21,888 nt of DNA from Clostridia bacterium (GCA_017394605.1 JAFPXU010000019.1:1-21888), one strand, 5' to 3'; shown: positions 1 through 7,511, counted from the stretch's first letter. Notes: generated from the sequence alone by a model not told the origin. A program made the numbers and translations.

Positions 1-53
1 AGATATGCCACCACGATAATGAGCGGAATAATCTGAATCTGCATACCTTCCAT
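1..53 (-). CDS. Start of an unknown membrane protein gene (partial)
   Basis: Only the first 17 codons are inside the window; the gene continues past the left edge. They begin Met-Glu-Gly-Met-Gln and pass straight into a hydrophobic stretch (IIPLIIVVAY), which suggests a first membrane segment near the N-terminus, as in transporters such as sodium:solute symporters. The family cannot be fixed from 17 residues. The start is well supported: a GGGAGGTT ribosome binding site (positions 59-66, minus strand) lies about 5-7 nt upstream of the ATG, and a good sigma-A promoter lies further upstream. It lies downstream of the ABC importer operon in the same orientation but has its own promoter beyond that operon's terminator. 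Confidence 0.55.
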   Translation of the reverse strand, partial: MEGMQIQIIPLIIVVAY

Positions 54-126
54 ATTAATAACCTCCCAGTAATTAGATTGTTGTGATGAAAAGTGTTTTC
101 CGACACATTTCCCGAATCTATCCCAT

Positions 127-155
127 ATTATACATACAAATAAAGCACTTGTAAA
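127..155 (-). promoter_or_regulatory. Sigma-A promoter of the left-edge membrane protein gene
   Basis: On the minus strand a -35 hexamer TTTACA (150-155) and a perfect -10 TATAAT (127-132) are separated by 17 bp. The predicted transcript would start near 120, giving a leader of about 65 nt before the ATG at 53. Confidence 0.65.
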
Positions 156-196
156 AGCTTTTGTATATTTTTAACATTTCGGGGGCGATTTCGTGC

Positions 197-232
197 AAAA
201 ACAAATAAAAATGCAGGCAGAACGCCTGCATT
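197..232 (-). terminator. Rho-independent terminator of the ABC importer operon
   Basis: Minus-strand hairpin with a perfect 9-bp stem (AATGCAGGC, 224-232 read on the minus strand, pairing with 210-218), 5-nt loop, followed by a T-rich tract (TTTTATTTGTTTTT). It lies about 25 nt after the stop codon of the ATPase gene and separates the importer operon from the next gene. Confidence 0.85.
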
Positions 233-255
233 GTATAAAGTAGCGCTGTGAACGA

Positions 256-1890
256 TCAGATCTCGATGGAGCCGGAAGTGATGTAACGGCCGGATTTCCG
301 GTCAAACAGCATGAGCGAATCTCCCGAGAAGCGGATATGCGCTTCCGAGCCGATCGTATAGAGCGTATCCCCGAATACAACCGAGGTAAGCAGGAATTCT
401 CCCGTACGGATTTTCAGCGTGGATTCCATACCGGTAGGCATGGCACCGTAGATCTCGCCGACGATTCCGGTGTTCGCGATACGGATGAATTCAGGGCGGA
501 CGCCAAGGACGTAGTCTCCGTCCACGATGACGGGATCGTCTTCAATGGAGGTGTCTTCCTCATCTACACGCGAAATGTTGTAGCGGAACACCTCGTCCTT
601 GTTTTCTTTTTCGACATAGCCCTTCTGCTTGGAAAGCTCCGCACGGTAAGCCGCTTCCTTTTCCTGCATCTGATCACGCTGCTTGTTCCAGTCCGAAAGA
701 TCGATCGGATTTTTTGGAAAGAACGTAACTTCCTGACCGCCGAGCAGAGTAAGTTTCACGCTGCCGTCCGGGTTCTGGTCGCCGTGCGTCTCGATGAAGT
801 TGATGGACGGATTGCCGACGAAGTCTGCAACAAACAGGTTGTTCGGACGGTTGTAGACGGTGAGCGGCGCGTCATACTGCTGGAGCACACCGTTGTTGAT
901 CAGGCAGATGGAGGTGGCGAGCGTCATGGCTTCCATCTGATCGTGCGTGACGTATACGAATGTGCTTCCCGTTTCCACGTGCAGACGCTGCAGTTCATAT
1001 CTCATTTCCAGACGAAGCTTTGCGTCCAGGTTTGACAGCGGTTCGTCCATAAACAGGACACTGGGTTCGGGCGCGAGCGTTCTGGCGATTGCCACACGCT
1101 GCTGCTGACCGCCTGAAAGCTCGGCAGGATAACGGTCCATGAACATTCCGATTTTTACGATGCGGGAAACCCTGCGGACGGCAAGGTCGACTTCTTCCTT
1201 TGTCATCTTGCGTTTCTGAATGATGGGTTCGCCGTTTTTCAGTACACGGAACTGTGCGTCGAGCGTTTCACCCTTCGAAGCATGTGCCGCGGAAAGGCTT
1301 TCCAGCTTGGACTGGAGTTCTTTCGAACGCTGTGCCGCGGCTTCCGGCCTGCTTTCGAGATTGCAGTCAAGAAGCGCTTTTGCTGTATACTGCGAAATCG
1401 TATACGTGTCAATCAGTTTGATGACAGCTTTCTTTTTGTCAAGGTTGCCTTTTTTGTCGCGGCATTCGTTGATGACCGAGACGACGCCGTTCGGATCCTT
1501 CAGAATCTCGATCAGCCGGGAAGCGTTCTTGGCGTCATAGTCCACTGTTTCCATGGGTTCATTGATGTTCTTCAGGCCGAAGGAAATATTTTCATAGACG
1601 GTCATGTTCGGCCAGAGTGCGTAGTTCTGGAACAGGAACCCGACTTTGCGCTTGTTTGCCGGGATGTTGATGCCGGCGGAACTGTCGAAGACGACTCTGT
1701 CACCGATGGTGATCCGGCCTTCCGTCGGGGTTTCCAGGCCTGCGATCATGCGCAGGGTTGTTGTTTTTCCGCAGCCGGAAGGTCCGAGCAGGGTCACGAA
1801 GGCATTATCTTCGATGACGAGATTCAGGTTTTCCACTGCATAGAATTTATTCCAGCGTTTTGTAATGTTTTCCAGTACGATTTTCGGCAT
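256..1890 (-). CDS. ABC importer ATPase (PotA/FbpC/MalK type) with a large extra insert
   Basis: This is the ATP-hydrolysing subunit of the adjacent importer, acting at the inner face of the membrane. Visible motifs: Walker A GPSGCGKT (residues 36-43), Q-loop Gln88, signature LSGGQQQR (258-265), Walker B VLFMDEP (278-284), switch His316, then a C-terminal TOBE/OB-like region with VLGVRPEFIR (461-470). At 544 residues it is much longer than the usual 350-380. About 120 extra, charged, mainly helical-looking residues (roughly 110-230) lie between the Q-loop and the signature, and a second Lys/Glu-rich insert (about 396-452) interrupts the C-terminal domain. The reading frame is unbroken and all catalytic motifs are present, so it should be functional. 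It starts 2 nt after the permease stop, with a GGAGG ribosome binding site, so the two are translationally coupled. Substrate is not readable from the ATPase. Confidence 0.93.
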   Translation of the reverse strand: MPKIVLENITKRWNKFYAVENLNLVIEDNAFVTLLGPSGCGKTTTLRMIAGLETPTEGRITIGDRVVFDSSAGINIPANKRKVGFLFQNYALWPNMTVYENISFGLKNINEPMETVDYDAKNASRLIEILKDPNGVVSVINECRDKKGNLDKKKAVIKLIDTYTISQYTAKALLDCNLESRPEAAAQRSKELQSKLESLSAAHASKGETLDAQFRVLKNGEPIIQKRKMTKEEVDLAVRRVSRIVKIGMFMDRYPAELSGGQQQRVAIARTLAPEPSVLFMDEPLSNLDAKLRLEMRYELQRLHVETGSTFVYVTHDQMEAMTLATSICLINNGVLQQYDAPLTVYNRPNNLFVADFVGNPSINFIETHGDQNPDGSVKLTLLGGQEVTFFPKNPIDLSDWNKQRDQMQEKEAAYRAELSKQKGYVEKENKDEVFRYNISRVDEEDTSIEDDPVIVDGDYVLGVRPEFIRIANTGIVGEIYGAMPTGMESTLKIRTGEFLLTSVVFGDTLYTIGSEAHIRFSGDSLMLFDRKSGRYITSGSIEI

Positions 1891-1892
1891 GA

Positions 1893-3758
1893 TTAACCTC
1901 CGATACCTTCATCCAGGCTTGCGCCGGTGAGTTTATTGACGATTGTGTTGAAGACCAGGATCGTGATGACCAGGATCAGGTTGATGCCGCTTGAGAAAGC
2001 ATACAGACCCATTTCATCAAAGTAATCCAAAGTAGTCGAGAGAATGAATCCCTGCGTGCAGAGCAGCATGAACAGAGAGAGTTCTCTCAGGCAGGTCATG
2101 AACGGAAGCATATATCCGCTGATGATGGACGATTTCTGAATCGGGATAATGATCCGAAACATTCGCTTGAACCAGGGGATATCCTGGATTATTGCCGCTT
2201 CTTCGATCTCACCCGAAAGCTGCAGCATGGAATTCAGGGAACTCCGGCTGGCAAACGGAATGTATTTGATGGTACCGACGATAATCAGCAGCCAGTATGT
2301 GTTGAACAGGTTTATAAACTTGTTCGAGAACAGGATAAAGAACGCGACGCCGACCGCGATGGAGGGCATCAGGTAGGGCAGAAACGCGATGTTGTTCACA
2401 TAGTTTGCCCATTTGTTCCTGCGGTTTTTGCTGACGGAATAACCGATCAGCGTACCGATTGTGCCCGCAGTCAGCGCACACGCTACGGATACAAGCATCG
2501 TTCCTCCGTACGCGTGCCATATCGTACTGTTGTGCAGGATGCCCTGCTGACCGTACATGCCGTTTTCCGTTATATTCTCTGCTGTGATCCACCATTTCGT
2601 GGTGAGGTTGGATGCGTTGCCGGTGTACAGGAAGCTGTAATCGCCGGGGTTGGGCAGGAATGTTTCAAACGCAAATGATACGATGGGGTAGATACTTGTG
2701 AAGAAAGTCAGGATGATAAACAGAACCGCGACCGCGTACTTCCCGGTCTTGCCGAGATTGAATCGGGAGATTTGACCGGACTTTCCCGTGACGGTCGTAT
2801 AGCTCTTCCGACTCTTCAGGGTCAGCTGGTTGCAGAGAAGGATCGCGACGCCGAAGACCATCATGATGATCGCGAGGATACTCGCTTCGCCTGTATACTT
2901 GTCGTTCATCGACACATACTTGGTGGACAGGGTGACGAGATTCAGATAATGCGGGACGGGGTAGCTTCCCATCGCACTTCCGAAGACCAGAAGGATCGTG
3001 GAAAGAATGGCCGGCTTGATCATCGGGAGCGTGATGCGGAACATGGTCTTCCATCTTGGGGTGTCCAGGATGGTTGCCGCCTCCTCCAGGTTCGCGTCCA
3101 TATTCCGGAAGATACCGCCGATCAGAATGTATGCAAACGGCGCATAATGCAGACCGAGAACGACCGCGGAGGGGAACAGACCCTGACACCACCAGCCGGG
3201 CATTGAAATATGGAATACCGAGGCAAGCAGACCGTCGGCGCCGCCTGTAACAGCATGCGAGTTGAACAGGTTTTGCCAGACAACGGCTAGCGTCCACTGC
3301 GGCATGATATACGGGAAAATGAAAATCGAGCTCAGATACTTACGGAATTTTAGATTTGTACGCGTAACAAGAAACGCGAATATGCCGCCGTATAAAATCG
3401 AGATAAAACATGTTATGACCGCCAGAAGCACGGTGTTCAGAAGTGGCGCCCACAGGTTTTTCTTCGCGAGCCTGGAAGTAAACAGGTCGATGTAGTTGGC
3501 AAGCGAATACGCTTTTGTGCTGCCGGTAGGATAGAACACAGTATATTGCTGCTGGGTAACGGCAAGGTTCTCATCGATCGTGCCGGGATGGATCGCAAGG
3601 GTATCCTCGGCGATCGCGACGATCGGGGCAATGGTCGTGAAAGTCAGAACGATACCGAACAGAAGCAGGATAATGTTCTGGGGCTTTGAAAAAAATGTCT
3701 TGATTTTGTTTCGGCGGATCCGTCGCTTATTCTCTCGCGTAAGATCGGTTTTTTGCAT
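1893..3758 (-). CDS. ABC importer permease, fused double permease (FbpB/ThiP type)
   Basis: A 621-residue membrane protein carrying two complete permease halves in one chain, as in iron(III), thiamine and related importers. Each half has a cytoplasmic EAA loop that docks on the ATPase: EEAATILDTPRWKTMF (around 225-240) and EEAAIIQDIPWFKRMF (around 519-534). Both have Asp at the position that is usually Gly in the EAA motif. Hydrophobic segments are seen at about 28-50, 105-130, 143-163, 196-217, 248-262, 292-310 in the first half and 341-364, 418-440, 455-477, 488-500, 547-568, 591-606 in the second, about twelve in all. A periplasm-facing type loop follows the first segment. The ribosome binding site GGGAGG lies just upstream of the ATG. 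It belongs to the same transcript as the binding protein and the ATPase. Confidence 0.93.
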   Translation of the reverse strand: MQKTDLTRENKRRIRRNKIKTFFSKPQNIILLLFGIVLTFTTIAPIVAIAEDTLAIHPGTIDENLAVTQQQYTVFYPTGSTKAYSLANYIDLFTSRLAKKNLWAPLLNTVLLAVITCFISILYGGIFAFLVTRTNLKFRKYLSSIFIFPYIMPQWTLAVVWQNLFNSHAVTGGADGLLASVFHISMPGWWCQGLFPSAVVLGLHYAPFAYILIGGIFRNMDANLEEAATILDTPRWKTMFRITLPMIKPAILSTILLVFGSAMGSYPVPHYLNLVTLSTKYVSMNDKYTGEASILAIIMMVFGVAILLCNQLTLKSRKSYTTVTGKSGQISRFNLGKTGKYAVAVLFIILTFFTSIYPIVSFAFETFLPNPGDYSFLYTGNASNLTTKWWITAENITENGMYGQQGILHNSTIWHAYGGTMLVSVACALTAGTIGTLIGYSVSKNRRNKWANYVNNIAFLPYLMPSIAVGVAFFILFSNKFINLFNTYWLLIIVGTIKYIPFASRSSLNSMLQLSGEIEEAAIIQDIPWFKRMFRIIIPIQKSSIISGYMLPFMTCLRELSLFMLLCTQGFILSTTLDYFDEMGLYAFSSGINLILVITILVFNTIVNKLTGASLDEGIGG

Positions 3759-3778
3759 AAGCGGCCTCCCATTTTGGA

Positions 3779-3802
3779 GAAGGCGCCTTTGCAGGCGCCT
3801 TC
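3779..3802 (-). promoter_or_regulatory. Intergenic hairpin between binding-protein and permease genes
   Basis: A perfect 9-bp inverted repeat (GAAGGCGCC / GGCGCCTTC) with a 6-nt loop lies between the binding-protein stop and the permease ribosome binding site. No T-tract follows it on the minus strand, so it looks like an mRNA-stabilising or partially terminating element rather than a full terminator. Such hairpins commonly let the binding protein be made in excess of the membrane subunits. Confidence 0.7.
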
Positions 3803-3824
3803 ATAGAATAGTTATCTGGTCAGT

Positions 3825-5249
3825 TTACTGAACGGTGTATTTCGTCAGCATTTCGATCCAGGAACCGACTGTGAACGCAACAGACGCGCAGTACTCAGGA
3901 TCTTCGATGACGAGCTTGCCGTCGCCGACCCACCAGTCATATCCGCGGTCGTTCTTGCATTCGAACTCAACCTCACCGGCTTCATTGTAGCCGCCCTTGC
4001 TGTGGCCGTATTTCTCTTCGGTGCCGGCAGCAACTTCCGGATTGGAGGAGTAACCGCCCATATCCTTGCCCCATGCGGAGAATCCGTCAACGGTGCAGGT
4101 GATGTAAGCGATGAACGCACATGCAGTCCACGGGAGCGGGCTGTTGTCCGTTACGAACATGTAGTGGCAGTAGCCGTAGCCGCCGATGCCCTCATAGCCA
4201 TCCTGATAAGCGGCGACCTTGATGTTGTTCTTGGAGACACCCTCGGACTCTTCGACGGAACGGAGCTTGGAGTAAACGAGCAGACCGAACTGATCGGTTG
4301 CGGACGATGTTACGAGCGTGTTGCAGATCGGACCGTCATCGGTTTGAGCGTTGTAGCTCTCGACCCACAGTTTGATCCAGGCAAGCGCGTAAGCGCCGTT
4401 CTCGCCAAGGCCAAGATCTTCCGCATCGCTCTGGAGAGAAGCGATGATCGGCTCAAAATATGCCTTCTTGTCGGCATCGAGCTTGTCGAAAGCATCTTTC
4501 AGATACGCGGCGTAGTTGTCTTTCGTCAGCATGTACAGGAAGTTTTTGCCAACGATCTCGGAGTCGATGTCCATGAACAGACCGTGCTCACCTTCTGCTA
4601 CGAAATCCCAGCAGTTGGTATAGGTCTTGGATCCGGTGCAGTTGTACTCGAACACCTTGTTCAGAGTCTGCAGCGGGAGATAACCTTTATACGCGTCTGC
4701 GGTCGTTCCGTTGGCTTTTGCCCAGTCGAGCGGGATGAATGTGTCAAGGATGCCCGTGCGGACCATCTTGCTCTCAATCTGGTTGCCGTCCTGAATCAGG
4801 GTCGCGGCATAGGTTCCGACTTCCTTGAGGGAGTCAGCGGTGAGCTGATCGAAGATTTTATTGTTCTTCGGCTGTTGCCATTCGAACTCCATGGTATAGT
4901 TGGGGTCGATGCTCTGCAGATACTCGATGAACAGCGGAAGAGCGGATTTGCCACGGCTGGAATTGCCCAGACCATAGAAGGTCTTGCCGTTGGACTCTTC
5001 GATTGCCTTCTTGGCAAGCTCTTCAAGCGTCATTCCTTCAGCTTCCTTGATGATCTGCTGGACCGCGGAAAGGTTTTCAGCGGGCGCTGCGGGAGCTGCG
5101 GCCGGTTCTTCGGCTGCTGCTGCGGGAGCTGCGGCTTCTGCGGCTGGCTCAGCTGCGGGAGCCTGAGTCTGCGCGGGAACGGTTGTACCGCATGCGACGC
5201 AGGCGAAGACCATCAGAGAGGCCAACAATACAGAAATAAGTTTCTTCAT
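3825..5249 (-). CDS. ABC importer substrate-binding lipoprotein
   Basis: The extracellular receptor of the importer. The N-terminus is a lipoprotein signal: two Lys, a hydrophobic core and a cysteine at residue 20 (CVAC, just before Gly-Thr-Thr), to which lipid would be attached. An Ala/Pro/Glu-rich linker (about 24-60) tethers the folded domain to the membrane. The remaining ~410 residues resemble family-1 type binding proteins that work with FbpB/ThiP-type permeases (iron(III), thiamine, polyamine, aminoethylphosphonate groups); the ligand cannot be named from sequence by eye. It is the promoter-proximal gene of the operon, with an AGGAGG ribosome binding site. The order binding protein, permease, ATPase is typical. 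The long Ala-rich linker makes the DNA here repetitive and gives spurious open frames on the other strand. Confidence 0.9.
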   Translation of the reverse strand: MKKLISVLLASLMVFACVACGTTVPAQTQAPAAEPAAEAAAPAAAAEEPAAAPAAPAENLSAVQQIIKEAEGMTLEELAKKAIEESNGKTFYGLGNSSRGKSALPLFIEYLQSIDPNYTMEFEWQQPKNNKIFDQLTADSLKEVGTYAATLIQDGNQIESKMVRTGILDTFIPLDWAKANGTTADAYKGYLPLQTLNKVFEYNCTGSKTYTNCWDFVAEGEHGLFMDIDSEIVGKNFLYMLTKDNYAAYLKDAFDKLDADKKAYFEPIIASLQSDAEDLGLGENGAYALAWIKLWVESYNAQTDDGPICNTLVTSSATDQFGLLVYSKLRSVEESEGVSKNNIKVAAYQDGYEGIGGYGYCHYMFVTDNSPLPWTACAFIAYITCTVDGFSAWGKDMGGYSSNPEVAAGTEEKYGHSKGGYNEAGEVEFECKNDRGYDWWVGDGKLVIEDPEYCASVAFTVGSWIEMLTKYTVQ

Positions 5250-5276
5250 ACTTTTCCTCCTGAAAAATACTTTTTT

Positions 5277-5296
5277 GCGGAGAATCGATTCCCCGC
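5277..5296. promoter_or_regulatory. 20-nt palindrome at the importer transcription start (candidate operator)
   Basis: GCGGAGAATCGATTCCCCGC is an inverted repeat with a single mismatched pair (nine of ten pairs match). It begins immediately after the predicted transcription start of the importer operon (about 5297 on the minus strand), a position typical of repressor operators. It could also fold in the RNA leader, but with almost no loop a DNA-binding site is the more natural reading. Confidence 0.5.
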
Positions 5297-5303
5297 CGAA
5301 CGC

Positions 5304-5312
5304 ATTATATCA
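5304..5312 (-). promoter_or_regulatory. Extended -10 promoter of the ABC importer operon
   Basis: On the minus strand TGATATAAT gives the extended -10 element TGnTATAAT. No convincing -35 hexamer is seen 16-18 bp upstream, where the sequence is AT-rich and overlaps the stop codon of the DUF523 gene. Extended -10 promoters tolerate a weak -35. The leader to the binding-protein ATG would be about 48 nt. Confidence 0.6.
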
Positions 5313-5330
5313 GATTTGCCGTACTTTATA

Positions 5331-5801
5331 TTATATATTTTCAAAACCGGCAAGCGAAACAGCATGTTCTGCGTTACTGAAAAGGGAGAGTTCTGCGACA
5401 TCGATGACGCGAAATCCGTGTTCCAACAGAAGCTTCGCCGTGATACCGGTTCCCGGAATCTTTTTTCCGCTGAACGATCCGTCGTAGATCTCACGGACGC
5501 CGCAGCTCGGACTTCTGGACTGCAGAACGATCAAATCGGGCTTTTCTTCTTCTGCAATTCTCAGAACCGCAGCGGCTCCGCATCGAAATGCGGAATCGAC
5601 GGATTTTCCGGTCCTGTCCGTGACAGTTCCGTTGACGATTTCGGCCGGTTCGCGCGGAACCGGAAGTCCTCCGAGCACTTCGGGACAGACCGGGATCACG
5701 TCATGCCCGCTGACAAACGCTAATAGTGCTTCCGAATAATTGCTTCCGCCGCTGTATTTTACTTTGATGCCAGTCAGACAGGCGCTCACCATGATTTTCA
5801 T
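5331..5801 (-). CDS. DUF523 family protein, TudS-like [4Fe-4S] desulfidase
   Basis: A 156-residue single-domain DUF523 protein. Family members called TudS have been shown to be [4Fe-4S] enzymes that remove sulfur from thiouracil/thiouridine; three cysteines hold the cluster and leave one iron free. Here the three expected cysteines are Cys8 (VSACLTG), Cys39 (VCPEVLGGL) and Cys100 (SRSPSCG), together with the family's PREPAE motif (49-54) and GTGITAKLL (117-125). Start choice: an ATG at 5801 has AAAGGA 8 nt upstream and matches the family N-terminus; an in-frame extension to 5939 encodes an Arg/Ser/Pro-rich stretch unlike the family. It sits just upstream of the importer operon in the same direction, 81 nt away, so some read-through is possible. 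The exact substrate in this organism is unknown. Confidence 0.88.
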   Translation of the reverse strand: MKIMVSACLTGIKVKYSGGSNYSEALLAFVSGHDVIPVCPEVLGGLPVPREPAEIVNGTVTDRTGKSVDSAFRCGAAAVLRIAEEEKPDLIVLQSRSPSCGVREIYDGSFSGKKIPGTGITAKLLLEHGFRVIDVAELSLFSNAEHAVSLAGFENI

Positions 5802-5948
5802 AAAACCGTCCTTTCCGGGAAACCGGGCTTCCGACCGGGTTTTCCGCAACGCAGAAAAAAGCCAAACCGGGGAAGAGATCCGCTTTGGTTTCCGAGAACG
5901 AAAAACGGGCGGATCCGATTGCGGCGGCCGTTTGTTCATGCAATAATA

Positions 5949-5978
5949 ATTATAGGGGAGTACCGCGAATCAATTCAA
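5949..5978 (-). promoter_or_regulatory. Probable promoter of the DUF523 gene
   Basis: Minus-strand TTGAAT (5973-5978) and a perfect TATAAT (5949-5954) separated by 18 bp. The predicted start near 5942 leaves a leader of about 140 nt before the preferred ATG at 5801. The leader is GC-rich with several short inverted repeats but no recognised riboswitch. Confidence 0.5.
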
Positions 5979-6030
5979 CTGGCGCACGGGAACGGCGAGC
6001 GAGGAGCGGAACGGAAGGGAAAGAACCGAA

Positions 6031-6594
6031 ATGAAAAGATTCATAGCGATCATTCTTGCTGTGGTGATAATGACTGCATGCGTTCCGGCTGCGACGCAGG
6101 AACAACCTGCGGTGACGCCTGAAACCGAGCCGGTTCAGGGCCAGAAAGAGGCGCGTTTCCCGTCTTTTTCCACGGAAAATCTGGACGGCGATATCGTTAC
6201 CGAGCAGGTTTTCGCCGGGAAGACTGTTACAATGATCAATATCTGGGGAACTTACTGCGGACCATGCATCAATGAGATGCCCGCCCTTCAGGAACTGAAC
6301 AGTCAGCTTCCGGACAGCGCCCAGATTCTCGGGATTGTAGTGGATGTCAGCACGGACGATAAGGGCAATCTTCAGAATGCACGGAAGATCGCGGACGGAG
6401 CAGGGATCACGTTTGACAACCTGATACTGAGCGAGGAACTGGCCTGGGTGTTGAGCGGAGTTCAGTTTATACCGACTACTGTATTTGTGGATTCAGACGG
6501 ACGGATGGTGGGGGAAGCTATCGTCGGAGCGAATACTCGCGCATATATAAACCGGCTGGAATCTCTGCTGGATGGATGGAACTATAAAGGATGA
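6031..6594 (+). CDS. TlpA-like thioredoxin-fold lipoprotein
   Basis: A 187-residue extracytoplasmic thiol oxidoreductase anchored by lipid. The N-terminus is a short lipoprotein signal with Cys17 (VVIMTAC); Met at -3 is slightly unusual. A Pro/Glu/Thr linker (about 20-40) precedes a TlpA/ResA-type domain with the active-site WGTYCGPC (72-79) and the cis-proline loop FIPTT (146-150), preceded by the GIVVDVS strand. Such proteins reduce disulfides or hand electrons to surface redox proteins; the partner is not shown. GGAAGGGA lies about 10 nt before the ATG. The gene ends 73 nt before the NrdG-type gene with no terminator between them, so the two may be cotranscribed, although a functional link is only suggested by position. 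Confidence 0.9.
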   Translation: MKRFIAIILAVVIMTACVPAATQEQPAVTPETEPVQGQKEARFPSFSTENLDGDIVTEQVFAGKTVTMINIWGTYCGPCINEMPALQELNSQLPDSAQILGIVVDVSTDDKGNLQNARKIADGAGITFDNLILSEELAWVLSGVQFIPTTVFVDSDGRMVGEAIVGANTRAYINRLESLLDGWNYKG

Positions 6595-6667
6595 CACCCG
6601 TTCTTCCCGCGCGGCTGCGCAGGGCGGGCGGAGGGATTAAAAGATACTGAACAACCGAGGGAGAAAT

Positions 6668-7375
6668 ATGATTATCGCAGGTCTGCAGAAACTGAGCCTT
6701 TTGGATTTTCCGGGAAAAGTCGCGGCCACCGTTTTTACGGGCGGATGCAATCTTAGATGCCCGTTCTGTCATAACAGTGAATTGCTGGAAGCTCCTCCGG
6801 CTTTGATGACTGCCGGAGAGTTCTTCGAGTTTCTTTCCGGACGCAAGGGAAAGATTGACGGCGTATGCATTACGGGAGGAGAGCCCTGCCTGCAGCCGGA
6901 CCTGTGTGATTTCATGAAACAGATCAAGACGGCAGGGTTTGCGGTCAAGCTGGATACAAACGGGTGCTTTCCGAAGCACCTTGAGAACGCGCTGAACCAG
7001 AACCTGCTCGATTACGTGGCGCTCGACGTGAAAAACAGCGCGGAACAGTATCCTGCGACGACAGGAACGGAAAGGTTTGGAATCGATAATCTGCTCAGGA
7101 GCATCGAGCTGCTTCTGACGTCCTCCGTCCCGTTTGAACTGAGGACGACAGTGGTGGAACCGCTGCATACCGTGGAATCCTTTACAGGGATATGTTCTCT
7201 GCTTGGACCGCTGACGGAGCGGACAGGAAGGAAGATCCCGGAGTATTATCTGCAGCCTTTTGTGGACAGAGATACCGTTCCGTTCGCGGGACTGAAGGCG
7301 CCAAACAGGGAAAAACTGGCAGAATATGCCAAGATTCTGGCTCCGGTGGCTGAAAAAGTCAGAATTCGCGGATAA
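6668..7375 (+). CDS. nrdG: Anaerobic ribonucleotide reductase activating enzyme (radical SAM, NrdG2 type)
   Basis: A 235-residue radical-SAM protein that should install the glycyl radical on NrdD using a [4Fe-4S] cluster and S-adenosylmethionine in the cytoplasm. The cluster motif is GGCNLRCPFC (Cys27, Cys31, Cys34; CxxxCxxC) and the SAM-binding GGEP is at 70-73. The opening LQKLSLLDFPGKVAATVFT is characteristic of the longer NrdG subgroup, larger than the ~155-residue E. coli protein. GAGGGAG precedes the ATG at good spacing. It lies upstream of nrdD, the reverse of the common nrdD-nrdG order, and its stop codon overlaps the first NrdR-like box of the nrdD control region, so nrdD can be regulated separately. 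A pyruvate-formate-lyase-activase role is less likely given the neighbour. Confidence 0.92.
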   Translation: MIIAGLQKLSLLDFPGKVAATVFTGGCNLRCPFCHNSELLEAPPALMTAGEFFEFLSGRKGKIDGVCITGGEPCLQPDLCDFMKQIKTAGFAVKLDTNGCFPKHLENALNQNLLDYVALDVKNSAEQYPATTGTERFGIDNLLRSIELLLTSSVPFELRTTVVEPLHTVESFTGICSLLGPLTERTGRKIPEYYLQPFVDRDTVPFAGLKAPNREKLAEYAKILAPVAEKVRIRG

Positions 7376-7388
7376 CTATATCTTGTGG
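7373..7388 (+). promoter_or_regulatory. NrdR-like box 1
   Basis: TAACTATATCTTGTGG matches the NrdR box pattern (ACACTATATCTTGTGT) at 13 of 16 positions by eye. It overlaps the nrdG stop codon. NrdR is the ATP/dATP-sensing repressor of ribonucleotide reductase genes; its own gene is not in this window. Confidence 0.7.
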
Positions 7389-7404
7389 TTAAATATGAAT
7401 ATTT

Positions 7405-7420
7405 TGTCAATATCTTGTAT
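7405..7420 (+). promoter_or_regulatory. NrdR-like box 2
   Basis: TGTCAATATCTTGTAT matches the NrdR pattern at 12 of 16 positions and shares the core TATCTTGT with box 1. The two boxes start exactly 32 bp apart, i.e. three helical turns, the spacing expected for tandem NrdR boxes. Confidence 0.7.
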
Positions 7421-7427
7421 CTTTTCG

Positions 7428-7456
7428 TTGACACGTCATACAAACGTTGCTATACT
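7428..7456 (+). promoter_or_regulatory. Promoter of nrdD
   Basis: A consensus -35 TTGACA (7428-7433) and -10 TATACT (7451-7456) with a 17-bp spacer. Transcription would start near 7463, with a leader of about 50 nt. The two NrdR-like boxes lie immediately upstream of the -35. Confidence 0.85.
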
Positions 7457-7511
7457 ATGCTACGGTCAAATCCATTTCGGGATTTATTAGAGGATTGTGA
7501 GGGGTAAAAAA

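Noticed and set aside
5080..5170. Repeated GCTGCGGGAGC-like units, possibly a repeat array
   Set aside because: They encode the Ala/Pro/Glu linker of the binding lipoprotein; no regular spacer structure exists, so it is not a CRISPR or functional DNA repeat.
4002..5723. A 573-codon plus-strand open frame
   Set aside because: It lies opposite the binding-protein and DUF523 genes, which have clear motifs, signal sequence and ribosome binding sites. The frame stays open because of the GC-rich Ala/Pro codons opposite; its product matches no family.
5802..5939. A longer N-terminus for the DUF523 protein
   Set aside because: The extra 46 residues are Arg/Ser/Pro-rich and unlike the family, while the internal ATG has a good ribosome binding site. 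A leaderless long form from the predicted promoter is possible but unlikely.
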